Source: Planctomycetota bacterium
Lineage (GTDB): Bacteria; Planctomycetota; UBA1135; UBA2386
Assembly: GCA_020638655.1 (NCBI GenBank)
Contig: JACKIC010000004.1
Coordinates: 124,001 to 188,000 of the forward strand
DNA length: 64,000 bases
Direction of reading: 5' to 3'
Both the position numbers and the translations under genes were made by a program. Shown piece by piece: positions 8,980 through 18,484 of the stretch. Numbering within the stretch: the first letter of the stretch is position 1; each line of letters opens with the position of its first letter. The notes beneath the pieces are model-generated. The model was given only the letters and a program-made list of their open reading frames with translations, searched no databases and was not told the DNA's origin.

Positions 8980-11142
8980 ATGGACCCTGATCCGATGGCC
9001 CACCTGCAGGCGAACGCCGCCTTCGTGCACCGGCTGGCGAGCGCCTTGTACGGCGAATGCGGCGCAGATCTGGCACAGGATGCCCTGCTGCGGTCGGTGC
9101 AGGCCCCGCCGCGAGGCTGCGGACTGGGTTCGTATTGGCGGACGATCGTCGGCCGCCTGGCGGCGAATGCGAGTCGCGCGGAACGTCGGCGCCGGGCGCA
9201 TCACGAGGCGCGCACCGCGGCGTTGGGCGGCGAGGACATCGTCTCGCTGTCACCTGCCGAGGTGCTCGAGCGGGAAGAGACCCGTCGTCGTGTTCTGGAT
9301 GCGGTGCTCGCGCTCGAGGAGCCATTTCGCCAGGTCGTGCTGCTGCGTTTCTACGAAGGACTGACCGACCAGCAGGTCGCGGGGCGTCTGGGGATCCCGG
9401 TCGGCACGGTGCGTTCCCGTCAGCACCGCGCGCTCGCGCGTCTTCGCGAGTCCTTCGATCCGCGGCGCGGCGGCGAGGCGCTGCTCTGGATGACGCCGAG
9501 GACGTTGCGTGACGCTGTGCCGACGGGGGCAACCGTGGGAGTCGTGCTCATGAAGAAGGTGTGTCTGCTGGCCGCGTTGCTGCTCCTCGTCGTGCTGGCC
9601 ATGGTGTTCCGTACGCGGACTCCGATCCTCGAGATGAGCGACGAGGCCACTGCGCCGAACTCCACAGCGGTGGTGGCCGAGCCGCTCGGCCCCGCGCCCA
9701 TCGCGGCGGTGCCACAGCGCCTCGACGCCATCCCCGGTGTGGTGGTCCGGGTGGTCGATCTCGCCGGAAACGCGGTGGCAGACGCCGAGGTGTTCCTCGG
9801 CCCCGACCTGGCGCCGTGGTTGGCGACGGACAGCGTGCTGAGCCTGGGCCGTACTGCCGGTGACGGTTGTGCGCAGGTCGATGCCGCCCTGTTCGCCGGG
9901 GTCGAGACTGCGGGCCTCGCTCTGCACGCTTCACGGACTGGCTATCGCATTGGCCGGATCGCACCGACCGTGGTCGCTGCGAAGCTGGCCAACGGAGCTG
10001 CCCTCGAGGTCGTACTCGAGCGTGGACATCGACAGTTCTTCTCGCTGCGTACGCGCAGCGGTGCGCCGGTTGTGGGGCGGGCCGTCGTCCTGGCGCGTAC
10101 CGAAGGCCTCGACGCCTTCCTCGACGCCGCGGCTGGTCGCGCCGGCGCGACCTTCGAGGCAGTGCATCGCGCCGTGTCCGATCAGGACGGTCGGGTGACG
10201 TTCGAAGGCCTCGAGCCGGCGACGTACACGTTCCGCGTCGGTGTCGACAACAGCCTTGGCGTCGTGTCGGGAAGGCGCGCTTCGGAAGGGGTGGCTGTGC
10301 CCGGTCCACCCGTGGAACTGGTGTTCGATCAGGTCCTGGCTGGTGGCATCGTCGTGCGCGGCGACGAGGTCGTCACATACAGAGTTGAGTACTACCCGCG
10401 ACAGCAGGGCTCCAGCTTTGCGCAGTCGCACGAGTCGCTGTTGGCAATGCTGCGCGCAGCCAGTCCAGGGGCGAATCTCACCGATGGCTGTGCCTGGATC
10501 GGGTTCCCGCACGAGCGTCTGCTCGAACCGGTCGTGTCTTGGCGCCTGCTGCTGGCGCGCACCGGATGGCACGAAGGCAAGACGCGCCTCCTGCCACTCG
10601 CGAACGGCTTCGAGCCCGAGATCTTGACGATCCCTGCTGAGACACCGGATGCACCGACTGGTGAGGTGCGGCTCGAATGGCCGGCGAGTCTGCCTGCGCT
10701 GCCGCTCTTGTTGCGCGACGTGCCGCGACGTTCGATCCGCGTCGTCGTTCCGACCGGGCAGGTCGCAAGGCTCCCCGCCGGCCGGTACGAGGTCGTCGCG
10801 AATCTCGGCGGCAATCCCGACCTGTTGGCAGGCCCGCGCATCGAGATCGTTGCGGGTGAGCAGGTCGCTGTGCCCCTGACGCTCCCCGAGGATGTCGCGC
10901 TTGCCGTGGTGCGCGCCAGGTATCCGTCCGGCCGCCGTGTCGAGCGAGCCACGCTGCGGTGGGGCCAATACGACCGGAGTGGCTTCTTCCACATGCGCGG
11001 CGCGGGCGGAGGGATCGTGCTGCTGCCCGTCGGAACGGTCGACCTCGTGCTGACCACGTTTGGTTGCAAGGACGTGCCGGTTCGCGTCGAGATGCTCCAC
11101 GATCGCGTCAACACGATCGAGTTGACGGTCGTCGGTGGCTGA
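8980..11142 (+). CDS. ECF sigma factor fused to membrane-anchored regulatory-like domain
   Basis: 720 residues in one uninterrupted frame. Residues ~7-75 fit a divergent sigma-70 region 2. Residues ~100-160 are a clear region 4 (EEPFRQVVLLRFYEGLTDQQ, then GIPVGTVRSRQHRALARLR). A transmembrane helix follows at ~193-210 (CLLAALLLLVVLAMVF), then a long, presumably extracytoplasmic part with at least one carboxypeptidase-regulatory-like/Ig-like unit (from ~252, PGVVVRVVDLAGNAVADAEV). The ATG at 8980 was chosen because the longer frame upstream is low-complexity antisense of the protease gene. An internal ATG at 9550 (MKKVCLLAALLL) could alternatively start a separate protein. If translated as one chain, the sigma domain is tethered to the membrane and would need proteolysis to reach DNA. 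Confidence 0.7.
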   Translation: MDPDPMAHLQANAAFVHRLASALYGECGADLAQDALLRSVQAPPRGCGLGSYWRTIVGRLAANASRAERRRRAHHEARTAALGGEDIVSLSPAEVLEREETRRRVLDAVLALEEPFRQVVLLRFYEGLTDQQVAGRLGIPVGTVRSRQHRALARLRESFDPRRGGEALLWMTPRTLRDAVPTGATVGVVLMKKVCLLAALLLLVVLAMVFRTRTPILEMSDEATAPNSTAVVAEPLGPAPIAAVPQRLDAIPGVVVRVVDLAGNAVADAEVFLGPDLAPWLATDSVLSLGRTAGDGCAQVDAALFAGVETAGLALHASRTGYRIGRIAPTVVAAKLANGAALEVVLERGHRQFFSLRTRSGAPVVGRAVVLARTEGLDAFLDAAAGRAGATFEAVHRAVSDQDGRVTFEGLEPATYTFRVGVDNSLGVVSGRRASEGVAVPGPPVELVFDQVLAGGIVVRGDEVVTYRVEYYPRQQGSSFAQSHESLLAMLRAASPGANLTDGCAWIGFPHERLLEPVVSWRLLLARTGWHEGKTRLLPLANGFEPEILTIPAETPDAPTGEVRLEWPASLPALPLLLRDVPRRSIRVVVPTGQVARLPAGRYEVVANLGGNPDLLAGPRIEIVAGEQVAVPLTLPEDVALAVVRARYPSGRRVERATLRWGQYDRSGFFHMRGAGGGIVLLPVGTVDLVLTTFGCKDVPVRVEMLHDRVNTIELTVVGG

Positions 11143-11195
11143 TCGCCGCGTCCGTCACCAGCTGGCTTGCCGCGCGTTCACGGTCGCAACGCTCG

Positions 11196-13469
11196 TCAGC
11201 TCCAACTGAGATCGTGTTTCCTCACCGGCAGGTCGCGCACACGCTTGCCGACGGCGGCGAAGATCGCGTTGCAGATCGCCGGCGCGATCGGCGGCGTGCC
11301 GGTCTCGCCCACACCGGCTGGCGGCGCGCTGCTCGCGAGCAGGTAGGTGCGCACCTCGCGCGGCGCCTCGGGCAGGCGCGGCACCGGGTAGTCGTGGTAG
11401 TTGGATTGCACCACGGCGCCGTTCGCGAACGTGATCTCGCCGAGCATCGCGATCGCGGTGCCGAACGTCGCCGCGCCTTCGAGCTGCGCGCGCACGCGGT
11501 CGGGGTTGACGAGCGTGCCGGCGTCGATCGCGACGTCGACGCGCGGGATGCGCACCGTGCCGTCTCGACCCACGTCGACCTCGACGATCACCGCGACGTA
11601 GCCCAGGAAGCTGCGGTGCGCGGCGAGGCCCAGGCCGCGGCCGCGCGGCAGCTTGCGGCGTCCGTTCCAGTCGCCCTTGGTGGTGACCTCGCGCAGCACG
11701 CCGAGCAGGCGGCCGGTGTCCACGGGGTAGTCGGCGAGCGGAGCGCCCTGGTTGGGGAAGTCGGTGCCGGCCATGTCGACGTGGCGCGGCGCACCGATCA
11801 GCGCCTGCAGGAACTCGACGGGATCCTTGCCGGCCATCGCCGCCAGCTCGTCGACGAACGAACATTCGGCGAAGGCGTGGTGCACGTGGTGCACCGAGCG
11901 CATCCAGCCGATGCGCGTCGGCGCGCGCGCCGGCCCGGTCTCGAGCCGCAGGTCGGCGATCGGATACGGCAACTCGGTGAAGCCGAGGCCGAGCTCGCCC
12001 GCCGAGGGCATCGCCGCCTCGTCACGCGGATCGAAGGTGGTGCCGATGGGAGGGAACACGGTGCGACCGAGCCACGCCGTCGGCTTGCCGTCGGCGTCGA
12101 GGCCCGCCTCGATGCGCACGGCTGCGGCCGAGTGGTAGTAGTCGAAGCGCGTGTCGTCCTCGCGCGACCACTGCACCCGCACGGGCTTGCCGAGCTGCTT
12201 GGCCAGCAGGGCCGCCTCGACGCAGTAGTCGGGCTTGGACTTGCGGCCGAAACCGCCGCCGAGCAGCGTCACGTGCACCTCGACCTGCTCGGGCTTGCGG
12301 CCGATCGCGCCCGCCACCATCTGCTGCACACCCTGCGGGTTCTGCGTCGGCGTCCAGACGCGGCACGCCGTGTCGGTGACCTCGGCGACCGCGACCATCG
12401 GCTCCATCTGCGCGTGGGCCAGGAACGGCACCGTGTAGGTCGCTTCGTGGCGCTTCTTCGCCGCGCCGAGCGCCTTGCCGGCATCGCCCACCGCGCGCAC
12501 CAGCTTGCCCGCCACGGTCGTCTTCTGCCGCAGGTCGGCGTAGAACGCGTCGGTCGAGAAGCTCGCGGCGGCGCCGCCGTCCCACTTCACGGCCAGCGCG
12601 TCGCGGCCGCGGAACGCCGCCCACGTGTTGCGCGCGATCACCGCGATGCCGCCGAGCGCCTGGAACGCGGGTGCTCCCTCGAACGCCGGCAACTCGACGA
12701 CGTCGAGCACGCCGGACACCTTGCGCGCGGCCGCGGCGTCGAACGACTCGATCTTGCCGCCCAGCACCGGCACGCGCCAGATCGCGGCGAACACCATGCC
12801 GTCGGGGCGCACGTCGGCGCCGAACGTCGCGCGGCCGGTGGTGATGTCGGTCGCATCGTAGAAGCGCACCGTCTCCTTGCCGACGAAACGCAGCTCTTCG
12901 GGCTTGCGAAAGCGCAGCTGCTCGTCGCTCGGCAGCGAAAGGCCGCGCGCCGTGGCGACCAGTTCGCCGAAGCCCAGCTTCTTGCCGCCCGGGCCGTGCA
13001 CGGCGTGTTCGCGCGCAATGCACTCCTTGGCGTCGACGCCCCACTGCTTCGCTGCGGCCTGCTCGAGCAACCAGCGCGCGCCGGCGCCGGCCTTGCGCAT
13101 CGTCTCGTAGAAGCCGCGCACGCTCCACGAGCCGTCGGTGTTCTGGTCGCCGTAGGCGGCGTTGCCGAACGCCTGCTCGATCTTCACGCGTTCCCAGTCA
13201 CAACCGAGCTCGTCGGCGACGACCATCGGCAGGCTGGTGCGGATGCCGGTGCCCATCTCCGAGCGGTGTGCCCAGATGCGCACCGCGCCGTCGGGTGCGA
13301 TCGCCAGCCACAGCGACGGCTGCAGTGTTTCGTCGAGGGCTGCCTCTGCGGCGAGCGAAGGCCGCGCGCCGGCGACGCCGAAGCGCGCGCCGACCAGCAG
13401 CGCGGCGCCCGTGCCGAACGCACGCAGCAGCGAACGCCGGTCGATGCCCGGCACGTCGGCGGCGCTCAC
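11196..13469 (-). CDS. xanthine dehydrogenase-family molybdopterin subunit, IorB-like
   Basis: 757 residues. This is the large molybdenum-cofactor subunit of an aldehyde oxidase/xanthine dehydrogenase-type hydroxylase, closest in style to isoquinoline 1-oxidoreductase beta subunit. The N-terminus carries a Tat-type signal ([18 protein letters not shown]), implying export of a folded complex. Family features include [21 protein letters not shown], an [11 protein letters not shown] stretch, [19 protein letters not shown] in the cofactor domain, and the C-terminal [16 protein letters not shown]. The GTG start overlaps the stop of the iron-sulfur subunit gene by 4 nt (13466-13469), so the two are translationally coupled. 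The natural substrate cannot be read from sequence. No cytochrome-c or FAD subunit lies next to it. Confidence 0.88.
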   Translation of the reverse strand: MSAADVPGIDRRSLLRAFGTGAALLVGARFGVAGARPSLAAEAALDETLQPSLWLAIAPDGAVRIWAHRSEMGTGIRTSLPMVVADELGCDWERVKIEQAFGNAAYGDQNTDGSWSVRGFYETMRKAGAGARWLLEQAAAKQWGVDAKECIAREHAVHGPGGKKLGFGELVATARGLSLPSDEQLRFRKPEELRFVGKETVRFYDATDITTGRATFGADVRPDGMVFAAIWRVPVLGGKIESFDAAAARKVSGVLDVVELPAFEGAPAFQALGGIAVIARNTWAAFRGRDALAVKWDGGAAASFSTDAFYADLRQKTTVAGKLVRAVGDAGKALGAAKKRHEATYTVPFLAHAQMEPMVAVAEVTDTACRVWTPTQNPQGVQQMVAGAIGRKPEQVEVHVTLLGGGFGRKSKPDYCVEAALLAKQLGKPVRVQWSREDDTRFDYYHSAAAVRIEAGLDADGKPTAWLGRTVFPPIGTTFDPRDEAAMPSAGELGLGFTELPYPIADLRLETGPARAPTRIGWMRSVHHVHHAFAECSFVDELAAMAGKDPVEFLQALIGAPRHVDMAGTDFPNQGAPLADYPVDTGRLLGVLREVTTKGDWNGRRKLPRGRGLGLAAHRSFLGYVAVIVEVDVGRDGTVRIPRVDVAIDAGTLVNPDRVRAQLEGAATFGTAIAMLGEITFANGAVVQSNYHDYPVPRLPEAPREVRTYLLASSAPPAGVGETGTPPIAPAICNAIFAAVGKRVRDLPVRKHDLSWS

Positions 13470-13918
13470 TTGTCACCTCCGGCCGCGCGCAGGATCGCCT
13501 GACGGATGCGCGGATAGGTGCCGCAGCGGCACAGGTTGCCGGCCATCGCGGTCTCGATCGCCGCGTCGTCGGGCTTGGGTTCGTTCGCCAGCAGCGCGCT
13601 CGCCGCCATGATCTGTCCGGCCTGGCAGTAGCCGCACTGCGGCACGCACAGGTCCTGCCACGCGCGCTGCACCGGGTGCGAGCCGTCGGCCGAGAGACCT
13701 TCGATGGTCGTCACCGGCCCGGGCACGGCCATCACCGGCAGCTGGCACGAACGCATCGCTGCGCCGCCGATGTGCACGGTGCACGCGCCGCACTGGCCCA
13801 TGCCGCAGCCGTACTTGGTGCCGGTCAGCTGCAGTTCGTCGCGCAACACCCACAGCAGTGGGGTCATCGGGTCGAGGTCGCCGAGGTCGCGCTGCACGCC
13901 GTTCACTTCGATCTTCAT
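13466..13918 (-). CDS. (2Fe-2S)-binding hydroxylase subunit, IorA-like
   Basis: 150 residues, the usual size for the small subunit of molybdenum hydroxylases. The plant-type 2Fe-2S cluster ligands are C38, C43, C46 and C58 ([15 protein letters not shown]). The second, helical-domain cluster uses C95, C98, C130 and C132 ([21 protein letters not shown]). All eight Cys are present. It passes electrons from the molybdenum subunit encoded immediately downstream. The start is backed by a GGAG Shine-Dalgarno 8-10 nt upstream. It is the first gene of the two-gene operon. Confidence 0.93.
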   Translation of the reverse strand: MKIEVNGVQRDLGDLDPMTPLLWVLRDELQLTGTKYGCGMGQCGACTVHIGGAAMRSCQLPVMAVPGPVTTIEGLSADGSHPVQRAWQDLCVPQCGYCQAGQIMAASALLANEPKPDDAAIETAMAGNLCRCGTYPRIRQAILRAAGGDK

Positions 13919-14097
13919 GAAGGATCTCCGCGGTTGCTGGTGTGGCCATCGTGGCCGTCGCGCGGACTATGGCGCGCCGAGGGCTGCGGCGTGAAGTCCG
14001 CTCGTCGAAATCGGGGACGTTCACCGTGGGCTGGGGCGTCGGGAGATGATCAGGAGTCTTCGCCTCCTGGTCTTCGGCAGCCTCCACGGCGACCGCC

Positions 14098-14103
14098 TAT
14101 GCT
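14098..14103 (+). promoter_or_regulatory. putative -10 element, leaderless
   Basis: TATGCT (5 of 6 matches to TATAAT) ends 6 nt before the ATG at 14110, and no Shine-Dalgarno is present. Transcription would start at or next to the start codon. A 6-bp hairpin lies upstream at 14051-14069. Confidence 0.4.
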
Positions 14104-14109
14104 GCCCGG

Positions 14110-15447
14110 ATGAGGTTTCTCGTCGCCGTGCTGCTGCCGGTGGTCGCCGCTGCGCAGGATCTGGTCCCCGACGCGGCGCAACTCACGCACGTGCGCGCTC
14201 GGCTCGCCGCCCTGCCCGAGGACCATCGCGCGATCGTCGTCGCCGTCGTCGCCGGCCACGAACCCGTGATCCTCTGTCGTGGCAGTTGCGAGGACGGATC
14301 GCCGGTCACCGACGAGACGCTGGTGCCGGCGGGAAGGCTCGCGCGCCTGCTGATCGCCGACGCGCTGCACGTCAAACACGGGGGCGATCTCACGGCGAGC
14401 AGTGGTGTGAAGGTCGGTTCGCTCGAACCGACGCTGATGCAGCTGGTCGGCGGCATGCAGGAGGTGCCCGACTACTGGGACTGGCGGGCCGATTCGAAGG
14501 CGCTGACCGCCGCGGACATCCTCGCGTGCAGCGCGACCGTCTCGCGCTGCGGTTTCGAACCGGAGTGCAATCGGGCGGGCATGGCCGAGCTGATGCTGCT
14601 CGAGCCCGCCTGTCTCGACGCGCGCGTGCCGACGTGGCCTGCGTTCCTGCGCGTGACGCTGAGTCCGCGAGTGGGAGGCCTCGATCCCGTGGACGCCGGG
14701 TCGCTGCCCGAAGCGGGCACGCGTTCTCCCGCGGTGCTCACCGAGATCGCGCGACACGCGAAACCGGCCCCGATGCGCCTGCTGCTCCGCGCGCAGGACC
14801 TCGCGAACTGGTGGAGTTGGCGAACGCGCGAGGCGATCCCGGTGCCGGATGGTGCGCGGTCGGGCTACAGCGGGAAGTTGGACCGCCGAGGTGGCGTGGC
14901 GAGATGGACCTTCGAGGACTTTTGGAACACGCCCGTGAAGACGCTGGGTGCCGTCTATCCAGACCAGCGCTGCGCGTTGCTCTGCATCCTGATCGAGTCC
15001 GAGCGCCGAGGCCCGAACCTCGACGACGACCTCATGGAGGCCTTCGAGACCGATCTCTGGGGCCAACTCGAGCCCGAGGTGTTGCTCGGCGTGGGAGGGC
15101 GATTGGTTGGCCTCGGCAATGCCCGCCCGCTCAGTGCGTGGATGGGGCATGTGTGGAAGACCGCAGAGGGGGCGGCGCACCCGTGCGAGATCGAGGTCAC
15201 CGAGGCCACCCACAACGGCCTTTCCATCACTTTCGAGGGCGTGAGGATGTCGTCGTCGCAGGCGCTGGCGCGAGGTGGCGCGATGCGCATCGTGGTTTCG
15301 CAGCGCAACATGCGCGGCGGCGTCCTCTGGATGACCCCGACGCCGGGCAGCAGCGGGCTCGGTTCGATGACCGCGGTGCTGCATTGGTGGGATTCGCAGC
15401 ACCGCGCTCCCTACGTGCTCGAGTTGGTGGAGAAGGACGGGAACTGA
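14110..15447 (+). CDS. secreted degenerate beta-lactamase-fold protein
   Basis: 445 residues with a short signal peptide (MRFLVAVLLPVVAAAQ). The N-terminal part follows the serine beta-lactamase/penicillin-binding fold pattern: an AVVAGHEPVILCRGS strand pair, then TDETLVPAGRLARLLIADAL. In active enzymes the SxxK nucleophile motif stands at this point; here it reads AGRLARLL, with neither the Ser nor the Lys. A late strand segment (SGYSGKLDRRGGVARW ... CALLCILIE) fits the region near the third active-site motif. I infer a catalytically inactive relative, perhaps a binding or regulatory protein. Compare the intact enzyme at 60322-61440. The family call is by pattern and tentative. Confidence 0.5.
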   Translation: MRFLVAVLLPVVAAAQDLVPDAAQLTHVRARLAALPEDHRAIVVAVVAGHEPVILCRGSCEDGSPVTDETLVPAGRLARLLIADALHVKHGGDLTASSGVKVGSLEPTLMQLVGGMQEVPDYWDWRADSKALTAADILACSATVSRCGFEPECNRAGMAELMLLEPACLDARVPTWPAFLRVTLSPRVGGLDPVDAGSLPEAGTRSPAVLTEIARHAKPAPMRLLLRAQDLANWWSWRTREAIPVPDGARSGYSGKLDRRGGVARWTFEDFWNTPVKTLGAVYPDQRCALLCILIESERRGPNLDDDLMEAFETDLWGQLEPEVLLGVGGRLVGLGNARPLSAWMGHVWKTAEGAAHPCEIEVTEATHNGLSITFEGVRMSSSQALARGGAMRIVVSQRNMRGGVLWMTPTPGSSGLGSMTAVLHWWDSQHRAPYVLELVEKDGN

Positions 15448-15570
15448 CTCCCGCCGTGGCTCGCGGAACTGATCGGCTGAGTGTGGAAAGAGCGGCCGAA
15501 GGTCGAGCGTCTGCGAGCGGGCGCAGGGTCTCGTTGACACGCGACCGACGAGCCCCTACGCAACGCCTCC

Positions 15571-16218
15571 ATGGGCAAGCTGCGCGTCAACGCCTTCGCG
15601 GTCTCTCTCGACGGTTTCGGCGCCGGTCCCGAGCAGAGCCTGAACGACCCTCTCGGTAAGAACGGCACCGACCTCATGCAGTGGTTCTTCCCGACCGCCA
15701 CGTTCCAGCGCATGCACGGCGGTGGCGACCAGGGCACGACCGGGGTGGACGACGACTTCGCCAAGAGCAGCTTCGACAACCTCGGTGCCTGGATCCTCGG
15801 GCGCAACATGTTCGGCCCGGTCCGCGGCCCGTGGCCCGACGAGAACTGGCGCGGGTGGTGGGGCGAGAATCCGCCCTATCACGTGCCGGTGTTCGTGCTC
15901 ACGCATCACGCGCGCGAGCCGCTCGTGATGGAGGGGGGCACGACCTTCCACTTCGTGACCGGCGGGGCCGACGAGGCCCTGCGTCGGGCTCGCGAGGCGG
16001 CAGGCGCGCGCGACGTGCGCGTGGGTGGCGGCCCGGCGACCATCCGCCAATACCTCGAGGCGCGGTTGATCGACGAGATGCACATGGCCGTTTCGCCGAC
16101 GATGTTGGGGCGCGGCGAGCCGGTGTTCGCGGGGCTGGATCTGCGGGCCCTGGGTTACAAGGTCGTCCGGCACGTGCCTGGTGAAGGCGCCTTGCACATC
16201 GTCGTCGCCCGGGCCTGA
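15571..16218 (+). CDS. dihydrofolate reductase-fold (RibD C-terminal) family protein
   Basis: 215 residues, cytoplasmic, no signal. It has the layout of the stand-alone RibD_C/YwjB/YyaP reductases: MGKLRVNAFAVSLDGF at the N-terminus, LGAWILGRNMFGP in the nucleotide-binding part, VPVFVLTHH, the glycine-rich VRVGGGPATIRQYL loop for NADPH, and LIDEMHMAVSPTMLGRGEPV near the C-terminus. These enzymes are NADPH-dependent reductases of unknown substrate; few are characterised. It is not next to riboflavin genes, so a role in riboflavin synthesis is not implied. A TACGCA hexamer lies 8 nt upstream of the ATG. Confidence 0.85.
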   Translation: MGKLRVNAFAVSLDGFGAGPEQSLNDPLGKNGTDLMQWFFPTATFQRMHGGGDQGTTGVDDDFAKSSFDNLGAWILGRNMFGPVRGPWPDENWRGWWGENPPYHVPVFVLTHHAREPLVMEGGTTFHFVTGGADEALRRAREAAGARDVRVGGGPATIRQYLEARLIDEMHMAVSPTMLGRGEPVFAGLDLRALGYKVVRHVPGEGALHIVVARA

Positions 16219-16297
16219 GGCCGCGGCGCTGCGGGAGTTCTCGCGTCCGCGGGGCTGGCAAGATGCCCAGCCCGAGGAATCGCGGGCCCGCGGCCTC
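16217..16297. other. nested inverted-repeat element
   Basis: An outer perfect 10-bp stem (16217-16226 with 16288-16297) encloses a second hairpin with a perfect 7-bp stem (16252-16258 with 16267-16273). The element overlaps the stop codon of the reductase gene and ends just before the putative promoter of the next gene. It may be a terminator or a structured RNA. Confidence 0.4.
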
Positions 16298-16307
16298 GGT
16301 GCGTCGC

Positions 16308-16313
16308 TACGCT
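16308..16313 (+). promoter_or_regulatory. putative -10 element, leaderless
   Basis: TACGCT ends 8 nt before the ATG at 16322, and no Shine-Dalgarno is present. Confidence 0.3.
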
Positions 16314-16321
16314 CGCGACCG

Positions 16322-16573
16322 ATGAACTCCTCAGCCTCGTTGGCCTCGGTCGCCCAGCGCGCGAGCCGCCTCGGCAGATGGGCCGGCATCGGCGTCGTCG
16401 CCTGGAGCGTCGGCCTGTCGCTGTGCCGGTCCAGCTTCGACCCGGTGATGTACTGGAGCCTGCTGCTCTTCGGCGGCTTGTTGATCGCTTCCTTCCCCGG
16501 CTGGTTCCTCGGCCAGAAGGTTCGCCGCGCGGTGATGGAAGAACAGTCGGGCGCGGATTCGTCCCGAGACTGA
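16322..16573 (+). CDS. small two-helix membrane protein
   Basis: 83 residues from the ATG at 16322. The frame is open further upstream but that part overlaps the previous gene and has no start signal. Two hydrophobic segments are visible: WAGIGVVAWSVGLSLC (about 20-36) and MYWSLLLFGGLLIASFPGWF (about 43-62). A short polar C-terminus follows (KVRRAVMEEQSG). No family recognised. It is convergent with the large gene ending at 16601. Confidence 0.5.
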   Translation: MNSSASLASVAQRASRLGRWAGIGVVAWSVGLSLCRSSFDPVMYWSLLLFGGLLIASFPGWFLGQKVRRAVMEEQSGADSSRD

Positions 16574-16604
16574 GCCGTCCGGCGGCGGCCCGATCCGGGC
16601 TCAG
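16570..16604. terminator. possible bidirectional terminator
   Basis: A perfect 7-bp stem (16570-16576 with 16598-16604) encloses a GC-rich 21-nt loop between convergent stops at 16573 and 16601. Weak compared with the other hairpins in the window. Confidence 0.35.
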
Positions 16605-18397
16605 CGCTTGCGGTGGTCCGGCGCGGCGAGCTGCAGTTCGACCTCGGGCAAGGCCGCGGCGGGGTCGCAATCGACCGAGGCCTTCGCCTGCTCGGTGCCG
16701 AAGGTGGCGCGCAGCTGGACGGTCCCGGTGATCGGCAGCAGCGCGCGGCGGAAGCGGCCTGCGGCGTCCGAGCCCACGGCGCCCTCACGAGCGAGCAGGC
16801 TCGACACCAGCGGCAGGGGCAGCTCGTGCTCGCGCGGTTCCGCCGTGCCGGTGACCGCGACCTGCGCGTAGATGTCCGCGCCGGCGACCGGTTCGCCGTT
16901 CCCGTCGCGTACGATCCCGGTCAGTTCCGGTCGCGCGATCAGTTGCACCCGCAGCCGCCGCGTCGAACCGTCGTCGCGCAACATGCCCCAGCCCTGCGGC
17001 GTCACGGCGACCAGCAGCGGGGGCTGTTCCTGCGCGGCTTGGCCGAGGTCCGGGATCAGCACACGGCCGAGTCGATCGGCGCGCGCGGCGAAGAGCTCCT
17101 GCACGCGACCGCGCGGCTGCAGCGCCGCGGCGACGACCGTCGCGCCCGTCGCCGGGGTGCCCGCCACGGACACGACCTGCACGGCGCGGCAGGACTCGGG
17201 CAACAGCGGATCGACGCCGCCCAGCAGCGCGGCCTTGGCGTCGGGCAACCGGAACGAACGCGGCGGCGCGGCGCCGACTGCGGTCTCGAGCTCGCTGCGC
17301 AGCGCGTCGGACAGCTGCACCCAGGCCTGTTCGAGCTTCGCGTCGGACGGCAGCAGCGGCCGTTCGACGCGGCCCGCGTCGCACTGCAGCAGCGCCGGCG
17401 AGAACGGCATGCCGCCGCCGCCCCCCTTGCCTACGCGCCAGACGGTCGCGACGGGCCCCGTGTAGGGTTGTCCGCCGAGCTGTAGCTGCAGCGCGACGTC
17501 GCCGGCGCCCGGCAGTTCGAACACCAGGCCCTCGCCCGGGCCGACCTGCTTGCCGGCGCACATGCCGTGCCCCTGCTTCGAAGCCAGCGCGAACAGCCCG
17601 GCGAGCCCGTCCGCGGGCATCGGCAGGCGCACCTGCACCCATCCCGCGGCGTTGCTGACCCCGACCTGCGGCCACAGGTTGCGGAACCGCTGCGCGAACG
17701 GCACCGTCGCGCTCTGCGTGTACCAGTAGTTGCGCAGGTGCCGCTGGATCATCGCGCCCGCGAGCGGCGCGCCGTGTGCGTCGACGACCGCCATGCGCAC
17801 CTCGGCGAGCGGCGGCAGCCGCCGTTCCTTGGCGTCGTCGGGCGCGATCGCCCACACCAGCCGACCGGTGCGGTCGAGGATCTCGACGATGCGCACCTCC
17901 ATCGGCGGCAGGCTCGGCAGCTCGAGCACGCCGTCGCGCAGCGGCACGTCGACGAAGTCGAGGTTGGCGCTGCCGACCAGCGCGCGGAACGACAGCGGCG
18001 CGAGCTCCTGCCACGCGGGCAGACCGACCAGCGGGATCTGCGCGGGGCCCGTTCCCGGCGCAGCGCGAAGCTCGACGAAGCCGCCGTCGGCGACCGCCTC
18101 GGCGACGGTGGTGGCGCCGGTCGGCCAGCTGGCCCAGACCGAATACTCACGGCCGGCGAGCAGTTCACCGCGGAACACGCCGTTCTCGTCGCAGCGCAGC
18201 TCGCGTCGATCGACGTCGTCGCTCTGCAGGTCGGCGGGCAGACCGCGATGCATGCAGCGCACCATCGCCGCCGCCACCGGCGCGCCGGCAGCGTCGAGCA
18301 CCCGTCCCGAGATCCGCACGACCTTGGGAGCCTGCGCCGCGAGCGGGACCGCCAGCAGGAGCAGCAACGAGATCGACGAGATCTGCATCTGCGGCAT
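16601..18397 (-). CDS. secreted carboxypeptidase-regulatory-like domain protein
   Basis: 598 residues from the ATG at 18397 (a second ATG at 18388 is equally possible), with a signal peptide (ISLLLLLAVPLAAQ). Right after it comes a carboxypeptidase-regulatory-like/Ig-like unit (ISGRVLDAAGAPVAAAMVRC ... CDENGVFRGELLAGREYSV). Further units occur at PPLAEVRMAVVDAHGAPLAG and ELTGIVRDGNGEPVAGADIY. The family is used for adhesion or substrate presentation on the cell surface. No catalytic residues are recognised. The gene is divergent from the glycosyltransferase gene at 18485. The extension of the frame beyond 18397 is shadow sequence. Confidence 0.7.
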   Translation of the reverse strand: MPQMQISSISLLLLLAVPLAAQAPKVVRISGRVLDAAGAPVAAAMVRCMHRGLPADLQSDDVDRRELRCDENGVFRGELLAGREYSVWASWPTGATTVAEAVADGGFVELRAAPGTGPAQIPLVGLPAWQELAPLSFRALVGSANLDFVDVPLRDGVLELPSLPPMEVRIVEILDRTGRLVWAIAPDDAKERRLPPLAEVRMAVVDAHGAPLAGAMIQRHLRNYWYTQSATVPFAQRFRNLWPQVGVSNAAGWVQVRLPMPADGLAGLFALASKQGHGMCAGKQVGPGEGLVFELPGAGDVALQLQLGGQPYTGPVATVWRVGKGGGGGMPFSPALLQCDAGRVERPLLPSDAKLEQAWVQLSDALRSELETAVGAAPPRSFRLPDAKAALLGGVDPLLPESCRAVQVVSVAGTPATGATVVAAALQPRGRVQELFAARADRLGRVLIPDLGQAAQEQPPLLVAVTPQGWGMLRDDGSTRRLRVQLIARPELTGIVRDGNGEPVAGADIYAQVAVTGTAEPREHELPLPLVSSLLAREGAVGSDAAGRFRRALLPITGTVQLRATFGTEQAKASVDCDPAAALPEVELQLAAPDHRKR

Positions 18398-18471
18398 GGT
18401 AGTGCGATGCGCGGCGGGCGCGACCTTCGCCGCGGGCGTCGAAGGTGGGCAGGCGGGCCCAGGCCGACGGG

Positions 18472-18477
18472 TATAAC
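18472..18477 (+). promoter_or_regulatory. putative -10 element, leaderless
   Basis: TATAAC (5 of 6 matches to TATAAT) ends 7 nt before the ATG at 18485. It is the best match of this type in the window, and no Shine-Dalgarno is present. Confidence 0.45.
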
Positions 18478-18484
18478 GTCGCCG

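Noticed and set aside
16181..16321. 47-codon N-terminal extension of the small membrane protein
   Set aside because: It overlaps the previous gene and the nested inverted repeat, has no start signal, and a -10-like box lies just before the ATG at 16322.
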